DNA of 64,000 bases from Sulfitobacter albidus (GTDB lineage Bacteria > Pseudomonadota > Alphaproteobacteria > Rhodobacterales > Rhodobacteraceae): NCBI RefSeq assembly GCF_018200035.1, contig NZ_CP073581.1:864501-928500 (forward strand), in the 5' to 3' direction. The notes under the pieces were generated by a model. The model ran no database searches. It was not told the origin of the DNA and saw only the letters and a list, made by a program, of their open reading frames with translations. Below are positions 53,379-63,117 of the stretch, one piece after another. Made by a program: the position numbers and the translations under genes. The first letter of the stretch is position 1. Each line of letters opens with the position of its first letter.

Positions 53379-55106
53379 GTGACTGCACTGCGCCCCCTCA
53401 GAGCGACCGCCTACAGCGCGGCGGTCGCGCGCCTGCGCGGCACATTTGTGGTGGTCGCGCTGTTCAGTGCAGCGGTGAACGTGCTGATGCTGACCGGGCC
53501 GATGTTCATGCTTCAGGTCTACGACCGCGTGCTGTCGAGCGGGTCTGTGCCCACGCTTCAGGCGCTGTACCTGATGGTGGTGGTGCTGTTTGTGTTTCTC
53601 GGCGTCTACGATTTCCTGCGCAGCCGGATCATGTCGCGCGCGGCCTATCGGCTGGATCAGGAGATCAGCGATGAGGCCTACGCCGTCTGGTTGCGTGCCG
53701 CCCTTGCCGATCTGCCGATGCTGAACCGCCCGTTATCGGATCTGGCCATCGTGCGCGGTTTTCTGTCCAGCCCGGTTGTGCTCGGCTTTTTCGATCTGCC
53801 GTGGATCCCGATCTATGTCGCGGTGTGTTTCTTTGTGCATCCGTGGTTGGGCTGGCTGACGGTGGCGGGTCTGGGCGTGGTACTGGTGCTGGCGCTGCTC
53901 AACCAGTTCACCACGCGCAAACATACCGCCAAGGCGATGCAGATGGACGGGGCGGAATCCTTTTTTGTCGAGCAAAGCCGCCGCACGGCGGAGGCGGTTC
54001 TGCCGATGGGGATGCGCCGGGGCGTGGCGGCACGCTGGTCGCAGATGCACCGCGACGGGCTGGCGACGGCACAGGTCGGCGGAGATCGCGGGCAGGGCTA
54101 TACGGCGGCCTCCAAGGCGTTCCGTCTGCTGCTGCAATCCTCGCTACTGGGGCTGGGCGGCTATCTTGCGCTGCAACAACAGATCACAGCGGGCATGATC
54201 GTGGCGACCTCGATCATCGCCGGGCGGGCGCTGGCGCCGGTGGATCAGGTGATCGGCCAATGGGCCACCGTTGTGCGCGCGCGTGAGGCGCACCGCCGAC
54301 TGCGCGAGACCTTCGCCGCCGCTCCCGTGCCCCGGCCAACCGTCGATCTGCCACCCGCAAAAGGCCATCTGGGCGTCGCAGGGGTGAGCAAATATGTCCC
54401 CGGGGACCGCGCCCGCGAACGCGCCCCGATCCTTGACGGTGTGACCTTCGGGCTTGAGCCGGGCGACGCGCTGGGCGTGATCGGACCAAGTGCGTCGGGC
54501 AAAAGCACGCTTGCGCGGATCCTCGTGGGTGCCACGCTGCCGGATGAGGGATCGGTCCGGCTCGACGGGGCGACGCTGGATCAATGGAGCGAGGATGCGC
54601 TAGGCAGCCAGATCGGCTATTTGCCGCAGCGGCTGGAGCTGCTGACCGGCACGGTGCGCGACAACATCGCCCGCTTTGATCCTGAGGCCGCCGATGAGGA
54701 AGTCATCAAGGCCGCGCGCCTGGCCGGTGTGCATGAGATGATCCTGCAACTGCCCGATGGCTACGCCACGCAGATGACGACCGACGCGGGCCCCTTTTCG
54801 GGCGGACAGTTGCAACGCATCGGGCTTGCACGGGCAGTCTACGGCGGTCCGCGCTATGTGGTGATGGACGAGCCGAACTCGAACCTCGATGCGGCGGGCG
54901 ACGATGCGCTGTCACAGGCGATCCTGGCGCTGCGCGAGGCGGGATCAACCGTTGTTGTGATGGCCCACCGCCCCAGCGCCATCGCTGCGGTGAACAAGGT
55001 GATGGTGCTGCACGGCGGCCGCGTGGCAGAATTCGGCGCCCGTGACGAGATCCTGCAAAAGTCGCTGCGCCCGCGTGCGGTGCCCACCTCGAGTGAGACG
55101 GCATGA
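53379..55106 (+). CDS. type I secretion ABC exporter (PrtD/HlyB type, no peptidase domain)
   Basis: 575 residues from the GTG at 53379, ten bases after GAAAGGA; the frame is open much further upstream inside the giant gene but without sense. The membrane domain begins VVVALFSAAVNVLMLTGPMFMLQVYDRVLSSGS, the hallmark of PrtD-type exporters. The ATPase domain has GPSASGKST (Lys375), the signature FSGGQLQRIGLARAVYGGPR and Walker B YVVMDEPNSNLD. No N-terminal C39 peptidase-like domain is present, so it fits protease/lipase/adhesin RTX substrates. It lies 37 bases after the giant gene and should export it. Confidence 0.93.
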   Translation: MTALRPLRATAYSAAVARLRGTFVVVALFSAAVNVLMLTGPMFMLQVYDRVLSSGSVPTLQALYLMVVVLFVFLGVYDFLRSRIMSRAAYRLDQEISDEAYAVWLRAALADLPMLNRPLSDLAIVRGFLSSPVVLGFFDLPWIPIYVAVCFFVHPWLGWLTVAGLGVVLVLALLNQFTTRKHTAKAMQMDGAESFFVEQSRRTAEAVLPMGMRRGVAARWSQMHRDGLATAQVGGDRGQGYTAASKAFRLLLQSSLLGLGGYLALQQQITAGMIVATSIIAGRALAPVDQVIGQWATVVRAREAHRRLRETFAAAPVPRPTVDLPPAKGHLGVAGVSKYVPGDRARERAPILDGVTFGLEPGDALGVIGPSASGKSTLARILVGATLPDEGSVRLDGATLDQWSEDALGSQIGYLPQRLELLTGTVRDNIARFDPEAADEEVIKAARLAGVHEMILQLPDGYATQMTTDAGPFSGGQLQRIGLARAVYGGPRYVVMDEPNSNLDAAGDDALSQAILALREAGSTVVVMAHRPSAIAAVNKVMVLHGGRVAEFGARDEILQKSLRPRAVPTSSETA

Positions 55107-56398
55107 CCCCAACCCTGCGTACATCTATCCGCTGGCCCGGTGTTCTGGGTGCGCTGGCCTCCGTGCTGTTGCTGGGCGGCGGGACGTGGTGGGCCACCAC
55201 GACCGAGATCAGCGGCGCGGTCATCGCCTCCGGCACGGTCGAGGTGACGGGACGCCCCAAATCCGTGCAGCATCTCGACGGCGGTATCATCGCCGCGCTG
55301 CACGTGCGCGAAGGTGATGCGGTGGAGCGGGGCGCGCCGCTGGTGACGCTGGATGACACCTCGCTTGAGGCCAATCTGGCGATCTACCGCGCGCGACTGT
55401 CCGAGGCTCTGGCGACCCGCGACCGGCTTATCGCCGAGCAGATTGACGCGCCTGACATCAGCTTTGCCGCGGTCGATCCGCTGGTGGACGCGGCGGAGGC
55501 CGAAGTGCACCGCGCGGGCCAGATAGAGATTTTCGAGGCGCGGCAGGAGCTTGAGGCCAGCCGCCGCGACCGTCTCGCCGAGAAGGCCGCGCAATTCGGC
55601 AACCAGATCACCGGTGTCGAAGCGCTGATCGCGGCCAAGCAGCGCCAGATCGGGTTCATCGCCGAAGAAATCGCGGCGACGACGCAGCTGACCGAAAGGG
55701 GGCTCGCACGCGCCAGCCAGCTGCGCGGGCTGCAACGCAACGAGGCAGAGCTGCTGGGCCAGGTGGCCGAGCATCGCTCTGAGCTGGCGCGCATCCAGAA
55801 TTCGATCCGCGATACCGAGATCGAGGTGCTGCAAGGTCGCCGCGAGATTACCGAAGACGTCGTTACCCGTCTGCGCGAAACCACCACCAGCATCGAAGAG
55901 TTACGTCAGCAGATCCTTACCACCGCCGCACAGCTCGACCGCGTCGAGATCCGCGCGCCCGACGCCGGGCGTATCCACGAGATGCAGTTCACGACGCTTG
56001 GCGGTGTGGTGCCGCCAGGCGGTGTGATCCTGCAAATCGTGCCGCGCGATGAGGGGTTCAGCTTTTTCACGCGTGTCGATCCTTCGTCCATCGACCAGGT
56101 GTTTCCGGGGCAGGAGGCAAAGGTGCTGTTCCCCGCGTTCAACCAGCGCACCACGCCGGAATTGCGCGGGCAGGTGGCGGGCGTGTCGGCCACGACGTCG
56201 ATCGACGAGATCACGGGCCAGTCCTACTACCGGGTCGAAATTGCGGTGCCTGACGTGCAGCTTGACCGGCTTGGCACCCGCGCGCTGATCCCCGGGATGC
56301 CGGTGGAGGCCTATCTGACCACCGCCGAACGCACGGTGCTGAGCTATCTCGTCAAGCCGCTGAGCGATCAGCTGGTCCAGGCCTTCCGCGAGGAATAG
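55103..56398 (+). CDS. type I secretion membrane fusion protein (HlyD/PrtE family)
   Basis: 431 residues, in ATGA overlap with the exporter gene. One N-terminal membrane segment (VLGALASVLLLGGGTWWATTT) is followed by a lipoyl-type half with KSVQHLDGGIIAALHVREGD. Then comes a long coiled-coil hairpin (about residues 90-260) and a beta-barrel end with APDAGRIHEMQFTTLGGVVPPGG. The C-terminus ends PLSDQLVQAFREE, as in PrtE-like proteins. It bridges the ABC exporter to an outer-membrane TolC-type channel, which is not encoded in the window. Confidence 0.92.
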   Translation: MTPTLRTSIRWPGVLGALASVLLLGGGTWWATTTEISGAVIASGTVEVTGRPKSVQHLDGGIIAALHVREGDAVERGAPLVTLDDTSLEANLAIYRARLSEALATRDRLIAEQIDAPDISFAAVDPLVDAAEAEVHRAGQIEIFEARQELEASRRDRLAEKAAQFGNQITGVEALIAAKQRQIGFIAEEIAATTQLTERGLARASQLRGLQRNEAELLGQVAEHRSELARIQNSIRDTEIEVLQGRREITEDVVTRLRETTTSIEELRQQILTTAAQLDRVEIRAPDAGRIHEMQFTTLGGVVPPGGVILQIVPRDEGFSFFTRVDPSSIDQVFPGQEAKVLFPAFNQRTTPELRGQVAGVSATTSIDEITGQSYYRVEIAVPDVQLDRLGTRALIPGMPVEAYLTTAERTVLSYLVKPLSDQLVQAFREE

Positions 56399-56406
56399 GC
56401 GGCGCG

Positions 56407-56964
56407 TCAGGCGTCGAAAAAAACCGTTTCATCGGGGCCTTGCAGGTGGATGTTGTGGTGAAATCCGCCCTCGGCGGGCGTGGCCAATAGTGTCTGCGCC
56501 CGCGTGCCCGCCGCGCGGAACACCGGATCGGCGGCGTTCTCCTGTCCCGGAAAATAGAGCCGCGTCATCAGCCCCAGATTGATGCCCCGCGCCACGATCC
56601 AGATCAGCACATGCGGCGCCTGTCCGGTGGGCGCGCCGGGCATAAGCGTCTCGAACACCGCCGTCCCGCTCTGCGCGTCGGTGGGCTGACGCCCCCAGTG
56701 CCTGAATCCTTCGGTGGGACCAAAGCGGCCATCGGGGCCGGGCTGCCAGATCTCGATCATTGCGTCCGTGACCGGATCGCCCGCGCCGTCCATCACCGTC
56801 AGCGTGAGCGTCACGGGCGTGCCGTCGGGCGCGCCGGTGATCATCCGCGCGCCGGGGTCGTGCCCGCCGTACATGTCCGCCAGCCCGGCAAAACTCGGCA
56901 CGCAGCCGATGTGCACGTAGGGCCCGGCGGTCTGCGACGGCGTCTCTTTGAACTTGCGCATCAC
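56407..56964 (-). CDS. pcaG: protocatechuate 3,4-dioxygenase alpha subunit
   Basis: 185 residues. Begins MRKFKETPSQTAGPYVHIG and contains IEIWQPGPDGRFG, APHVLIWIVARGINLGLMTRLYF and a GGFHHNIHLQGPDETVFFD ending, all typical of PcaG. The alpha subunit lacks the iron ligands and completes the active site with the beta subunit. The start overlaps the pcaH stop by ATGA. The enzyme opens the protocatechuate ring to beta-carboxymuconate in the beta-ketoadipate pathway. Confidence 0.93.
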   Translation of the reverse strand: MMRKFKETPSQTAGPYVHIGCVPSFAGLADMYGGHDPGARMITGAPDGTPVTLTLTVMDGAGDPVTDAMIEIWQPGPDGRFGPTEGFRHWGRQPTDAQSGTAVFETLMPGAPTGQAPHVLIWIVARGINLGLMTRLYFPGQENAADPVFRAAGTRAQTLLATPAEGGFHHNIHLQGPDETVFFDA

Positions 56965-57682
56965 CCGCCCTCCATCCGGTTCTCGAACAGGGTCTGGTCG
57001 CGCCCGCGCAGCGTGATGTCGAACCGGTAGGCGCGGATGTCCATCGGCACCGTCGCCGCCATGTCGAGCCGGGCGATGAGCGTCTCGACCGCCGCCTTGC
57101 TGGGGACCGCCTGCACGATGGGGCAGAGCGCGATATGCGGATCTCCCTCGAAATACATCTGGGTGATCAGCCGCTGGGCAAATCCATCGCCGAACACCGA
57201 GAAATGGATATGTGCGGGCCGCCAGTCATTGCCACCGTTGGGCCAGGGGTAGGGGCCGGGCTGCACCGTACGAAAGCTGTAGCTGCCGTCGGCGCGGGTG
57301 ATGCACCGCCCGCAGCCGCCGAAATTCGGGTCAATCGCAGCGAGGTAGCCGTCCTTGACGTGTCGATACCGACCGCCTGCGTTGGCCTGCCAGATCTCGA
57401 TCAGCTTGCCGGGCAGGGGGCGGCCCTGCTCATCGCGCAGCGTGCCATGTACTAGAATGCGCGGGCCGATGGCCGCCGCACCCGCCGCCGCGTAGTTCAC
57501 GATCAGATCATCGTCGAGCGGGCCAATGTCGCCGTGCCCGAACGCGGGGCCGGTCATTTCGGTTTGCGTAGGCGCGTGATGCAGCCGGGCGTGCATCGGC
57601 GCGCGCAGGCGCGAACTGCGGTAATCGGGGGCAAGCGGGGGGGGTGCCTGTCAAGATCCCGCGCGGCGATAAGCTTGGTCAT
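56961..57682 (-). CDS. pcaH: protocatechuate 3,4-dioxygenase beta subunit, frameshifted near its 5' end
   Basis: Read as given, the frame opens only at the internal ATG 57596 (211 residues). Upstream, the ATG at 57682 begins MTKLIAARDLDRHPP in another frame. Adding one base to the eight-G run at 57637-57644 joins them as HPPPLAPDYRSSRLRAPMHA, the normal PcaH N-terminus, and gives 240 residues, the usual length. The iron ligands are present: Tyr in GGRYRH, Tyr in GPYPWPNG, and two His in WRPAHIHFS. It forms the catalytic heterodimer with PcaG. pobA lies 48 bases upstream on the same strand. Confidence 0.9.
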
Positions 57683-57730
57683 GGTGAACGCTCTTGGTTG
57701 CGTCGGGGCAGGGTGGATCGGGACATTGCG

Positions 57731-59084
<1,354 letters not shown>

Positions 59085-59971
59085 ATGATGCAACGGAGCA
59101 TTCCGACCTATGAACTCTTTGGTGAGCTGCTTTCGGGGAGCTATACCGACCCGGTGCACCACGAGCCGATCCACGAGCGCAGCAGCCAGCATCATTGGAC
59201 AATCCGACTTCACCGTCACAAGAGTCTCGCGCAGGTGTTTGTCTTTCGCACGCCGGGGGTTTCGCTGCGCGTGGGCGATCTGGCCCATACCAGCACCGCG
59301 CCGCTGGCGCTGTTCGTGCCTGCGGGGGTCGCCCACGGATTTCGATTTGCCGATGATGTGGTGGGCGATGTGCTGAGCCTGCGCATCAGCGCACTTGGCG
59401 CGCCCGTCGCGGCGCTGCTTGCTCGTCCCGAAATGCAGGCGGGCGGATTGATGCCCCGCGCGCGCTGCGAGAATTTCGATCTGATTGCGGAGGCGATTGG
59501 CCGTCTCGGGCAGGCCTACCACGGGATGCAGATCGAACGCGCGGCCCTGCTCGAGACGTTGACGCAATTGGTTCTGACCGCCATCAGCGGTGATTTGCGC
59601 CGTGAGACATCCCTGGCCGGACCGGCCCCGCAGGTGCAGGCAACGCGCCACGAGTTGCAGGCGGAGCAGTTTTGCGCATTGGTCGAAAAATGTTTTCGCG
59701 AGGATGTGAGCGTGGCAGGCTACGCTGACAGGTTGGATGTCTCCGCGCCGCATCTGACGCGGGTGTGTCGGCGGATCCTGGGGCGGCGCCCAACGCGCTG
59801 GTGCGCCAACGCCGCCTGCTCGAGGCCAAGCGGCTGCTTGAGTACACCCGTCTTGGCGTTGCCGAAATCGCGCATAGATCGGGCTTTCGCGATCCGTCGT
59901 TTTTCAGCCGCAGCTTTCGCAGCGCCTTCGGCCTGTCGCCAAAGGCGTACCGCGCGGCTCGCGACTTCTAG
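59085..59971 (+). CDS. pobR: AraC family regulator, PobR-like, frameshifted in the DNA-binding domain
   Basis: Start taken at 59085 because AGGGA precedes it and because IPTYELFGE then lies near the N-terminus, as in PobR-type proteins; in-frame ATGs at 58995 and 59061 also exist. A cupin-like sensing domain comes first. The first helix-turn-helix (VAGYADRLDVSAPHLTRVCRRILG) is in one frame. The second (LEYTRLGVAEIAHRSGFRDP, then SFFSRSFRSAFGLSPKAYR) is one base off. Adding one G to the run at 59780-59783 joins them as ILGAAPNALVRQRRLLEAKR, the normal linker. It is adjacent to and divergent from pobA, so it probably activates 4-hydroxybenzoate use. Confidence 0.8.
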
Positions 59972-60009
59972 GCGCGGCCAAGGGGCGCGTCGGTCGGGGC
60001 GCGCCTCGC

Positions 60010-61170
60010 TCAGGCAACTTTGATTCCCTGGCTCCACACACCGCGCAGCAGCGGGGTTTCCCCGATCATGCGCACCCGCAGAACGTCGCCACGCAGGCCG
60101 TGCGCCAGCGTGCCGCGATCGTGCAGCCGGGCGGCGCGGGCCGGGTTTACGGTTGCCGTGGCAATGGCGCGCGGCAGATCATCCCAGATCGACGCGAGGC
60201 GAAAGGCCGACAGCAGCAGCGCCGAGGGCACGTAGTCGGACGACAGGATATCCAGCAGGCCCGCCCGCGCGAGCGCTTCTGCCGCGACATTGCCGGAGTG
60301 GGAGCCGCCGCGGATCAGGTTCGGCGCCCCCATCATCACCGCAATGCCGTGGGCGCGGCAGGCCTCGGCAGCGGCGTGCGTCGTGGGAAATTCGGCAAAG
60401 CCCGCGCCGTTGCGCGCCGAGGTGGCAACATGTTCGGCGGTGGTATCGTCGTGGCTGGCCAGCACCGCGCCGAGGCGGGCGGCCTCGGTCACCGCGCCAA
60501 CCTCGTGGCGCGCGCCAAAGCGCCGCTGCAGGCTCATCAGGTTTTCCACGTGGGCGGCAAATTCAGCGTCATTCATCCCGCGTTTCTTGGCGACGTAGTT
60601 TTTCAGCACCTCCAGGTCGCGAAACTGCCGCTGCCCAGGGGTGTGATCCATCAGGCTGACGATGCCGACCCGGTCCGTGGGACCAAAGGTCGCGAATTCA
60701 TCCAGCAGCGTATCGGAACAGATCTCTGCCCTCAGATGCAGGAAGTGGCTGATCTTGAAATACCCCTGTGCGCGCGCGGCAAGCAGGGCGTCGGCAAGGG
60801 TGCGGGCATATCTGAGATATCGGCCCTTGCCGCCGTGGATGGACCCCACGCGCATCGCGTCGAATACGGTCGTTATCCCGGTCGAGGCCAGCTCTGCATC
60901 ATGGGCAAGAAGGGCGGGCAGATGTGGCCAGTCGACCCCGGGGCGCGGCTCGATATGGCGCTCGACGTTGTCGGTGTGCAGTTCTACCAGTCCGGGCAAG
61001 ACCAGATCACCGTCGCAATCGATTGCGCCGGGCGGCAGGTGATCCCCTTCGGCAATATCGGTGATGAGGCCGTCCCGAACGGTCAGTGCGCCCTGCATCA
61101 CCCGATCGGCCAGCACGAGCCGCGCATTCGCGAGACACAGATCGTTCGATGGGTGGCTACGCCCATTCAC
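60010..61170 (-). CDS. phnM: PhnM-like alpha-D-ribose 1-methylphosphonate 5-triphosphate diphosphatase
   Basis: About 386 residues from a GTG at 61170; the frame is open to 61227 but the extension lacks a ribosome site. Amidohydrolase features are LPGLVELHTDNVERH, GITTVFDAMRVG, FLHLRAEI, SLMDHTPGQRQFRD, LASHDDTT and MGAPNLIRGGSHSGNVAA with LLDILSSDYVPSALL, all matching PhnM. It removes pyrophosphate from the ribosyl-phosphonate intermediate in the C-P lyase pathway. The other phn genes are not in the window. It is divergent from a PhnF-like gene and convergent with the AraC-type gene. Confidence 0.9.
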   Translation of the reverse strand: MNGRSHPSNDLCLANARLVLADRVMQGALTVRDGLITDIAEGDHLPPGAIDCDGDLVLPGLVELHTDNVERHIEPRPGVDWPHLPALLAHDAELASTGITTVFDAMRVGSIHGGKGRYLRYARTLADALLAARAQGYFKISHFLHLRAEICSDTLLDEFATFGPTDRVGIVSLMDHTPGQRQFRDLEVLKNYVAKKRGMNDAEFAAHVENLMSLQRRFGARHEVGAVTEAARLGAVLASHDDTTAEHVATSARNGAGFAEFPTTHAAAEACRAHGIAVMMGAPNLIRGGSHSGNVAAEALARAGLLDILSSDYVPSALLLSAFRLASIWDDLPRAIATATVNPARAARLHDRGTLAHGLRGDVLRVRMIGETPLLRGVWSQGIKVA

Positions 61171-61204
61171 GGGAGGCACCGGAGCTTTGATCTGGACAAG
61201 TTTT

Positions 61205-61242
61205 GGTATCCCTATACAACTATACATATATTAGCAGATACC
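61205..61242. promoter_or_regulatory. phnM/phnF intergenic inverted repeat and direct repeats (putative operator)
   Basis: GGTATC (61205-61210) and GATACC (61237-61242) form a perfect inverted repeat 26 bases apart. Between them CTATACA occurs twice in tandem (61212-61226 region). The sequence is AT-rich in a GC-rich background and lies between two divergent starts. GntR/UTRA regulators of the PhnF type usually bind short inverted repeats in such positions. Confidence 0.5.
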
Positions 61243-61271
61243 GGGCGGCGCGGAAGGGGAGATGTGAGAGT

Positions 61272-61991
61272 TTGAGCGATATTCCTGCAAAAACCCCGAT
61301 CTGGAAGGCTATCGCGGCGGCCCTGCGCGATGATCTTGCCGAGGGGCGCTACGTGCTGGGTGACCGCTTGCCGACTGAGGCCGCGCTGGCGCAGCGGTTC
61401 GGGGTCAACCGTCACACGGTCCGCCACGGCATTTCCGCACTGGTCAAGGAGGGGTTGGTGCGCACCCGGCGCGGTGCCGGCGCCTTTGTCGCGGCCACGC
61501 CGACCGATTACCCGCTCTCACGGCGTGTGCGCTTTCACGAAAATCTGAGTGCCGCCGGGCGCAGGCCGGAAAAACGCGTGCTGACCATCGAGACGCGCGC
61601 GGCGACGTCAAACGAAGCGCTGGCGCTGAACCTTCCCGCCATCGATCCGGTCTGCGTCTATCACGGTCTGTCGTTGGCGGACGGCCAGCCCATCGCCCTG
61701 TTCGAGAGCCTGTTTCCCGTGCGCAGGCTTCCCGGAATCGCCACCGCCCTGACACAGCACAGCAGCGTGACCGAAGCGCTACGCGCGGCGGGCATCGATG
61801 ACTATACCCGCGCCTCCACCCGTCTGACTGCGGTGCGCGCCAGTGCCACGCAGGCGTTGCACCTGCGGCTGGCAGAGGGCGATCCGCTTTTGCGCGCCAC
61901 ATCCGTAAACGTCGACGGGCAGGGGCAGCCGGTGGAATTCGGCCGCACCTGGTTTGCGGGCGACCGTCTAACGCTGACACTGGAAGGCTAG
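61272..61991 (+). CDS. phnF: GntR family regulator, PhnF-like
   Basis: 239 residues from a TTG at 61272, with GGGGAGA upstream; the frame is open from 61203 but the added residues do not look like a GntR start. The N-terminal winged helix (YVLGDRLPTEAALAQRFGV, NRHTVRHGISALVKEGLVRT) is typical. The rest is a UTRA ligand-binding domain with VYHGLSLADGQPIALFESLF. Placement opposite phnM marks it as the local regulator of phosphonate use. Confidence 0.85.
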   Translation: MSDIPAKTPIWKAIAAALRDDLAEGRYVLGDRLPTEAALAQRFGVNRHTVRHGISALVKEGLVRTRRGAGAFVAATPTDYPLSRRVRFHENLSAAGRRPEKRVLTIETRAATSNEALALNLPAIDPVCVYHGLSLADGQPIALFESLFPVRRLPGIATALTQHSSVTEALRAAGIDDYTRASTRLTAVRASATQALHLRLAEGDPLLRATSVNVDGQGQPVEFGRTWFAGDRLTLTLEG

Positions 61992-62118
61992 GGGGCGGCG
62001 CAAGCTGCGTGTTACAAAACCTTCACTTTCAGCACGCGCGCAATTGAAATAACCCTCGGGCGTTAAAACGCGGACGCGGGGACCGTCCGGCGACATCTGC
62101 GCGAAAAGGAGCCCGCAC

Positions 62119-63117
62119 ATGATTGTCTACGCCATCAACGGCCTTGGCCGCATCGGTAAGCTGGCGCTGAAACCGCTGTTGCAACGCGGGGCCCGCATTG
62201 CCTGGATCAACGACGCCGTCGGCGATCCCGAAATGCATGCGCATCTGCTGGAGTTCGACACGGTGCACGGCCGCTGGCAGGCTGAGTTTGCCTACGACAG
62301 CGACAGCATCACCATCGACGGCACGAAGATCCCCTTTTTCGGGACACGCGACATTGCCGCGCTGCCGCTCGACGGTGTCGACGTGGTGATCGACTGTACC
62401 GGCGTGTTCAAAACGCAAGCCAAGCTTGCGCCCTATTTCGACGCGGGCGTGCGCAAGGTCGTGGTCTCGGCGCCGGTCAAGGACGGCGGTGCCGCCAACA
62501 TCGTCTACGGGGTCAATACCGAGCTCTACGACCCCGCGCAGCACGACATCGTGACGGCGGCGAGCTGCACGACCAATTGCCTCGCCCCCGTCGTCAAGGT
62601 GATCCACGAGGCGCTCGGGATCAAACACGGCTCCATCACGACGATCCACGACGTGACCAACACGCAAACCATCGTGGACCGCCCGGCCAAGGATCTGCGT
62701 CGCGCCCGCTCGGCGCTGAATTCACTGATCCCCACGACCACCGGCAGCGCGACGGCGATCACGCTGATCTACCCGGAATTGGCGGGCCGGTTGAACGGGC
62801 ACGCGGTCCGGGTGCCCTTGCTCAACGCATCGTTGACCGACTGCGTGTTCGAAGTCGCACGCGAAACGAGCGTGCAGGAGGTCAACGCCCTCTTCGCGGC
62901 CGCAGCCGATGGCCCGTTGCGCGGTATTCTGGGGTATGAGACCCGCCCGCTGGTGTCAGCCGATTACACCAACGACACCCGCTCCGGCATCGTCGACGCG
63001 CCCAGCACCATGGTCATCAACGGCACACAGGTGAAAATCTATGCCTGGTACGATAACGAGATGGGCTATGCGCACCGGTTGGTGGATGTGGCCTGCATGG
63101 TCGGGGACAGCCTGTGA
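62119..63117 (+). CDS. gap: glyceraldehyde-3-phosphate dehydrogenase, ArsJ-associated type
   Basis: 332 residues. NAD-binding [15 protein letters not shown], catalytic Cys150 in [11 protein letters not shown], the [21 protein letters not shown] segment and [14 protein letters not shown] are all present. The gene overlaps arsJ (GTGA at 63114-63117). In this pairing the enzyme uses arsenate in place of phosphate, forming 1-arseno-3-phosphoglycerate for export; the role is assigned from the neighbour, not from a residue difference I can see. Confidence 0.92.
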   Translation: MIVYAINGLGRIGKLALKPLLQRGARIAWINDAVGDPEMHAHLLEFDTVHGRWQAEFAYDSDSITIDGTKIPFFGTRDIAALPLDGVDVVIDCTGVFKTQAKLAPYFDAGVRKVVVSAPVKDGGAANIVYGVNTELYDPAQHDIVTAASCTTNCLAPVVKVIHEALGIKHGSITTIHDVTNTQTIVDRPAKDLRRARSALNSLIPTTTGSATAITLIYPELAGRLNGHAVRVPLLNASLTDCVFEVARETSVQEVNALFAAAADGPLRGILGYETRPLVSADYTNDTRSGIVDAPSTMVINGTQVKIYAWYDNEMGYAHRLVDVACMVGDSL

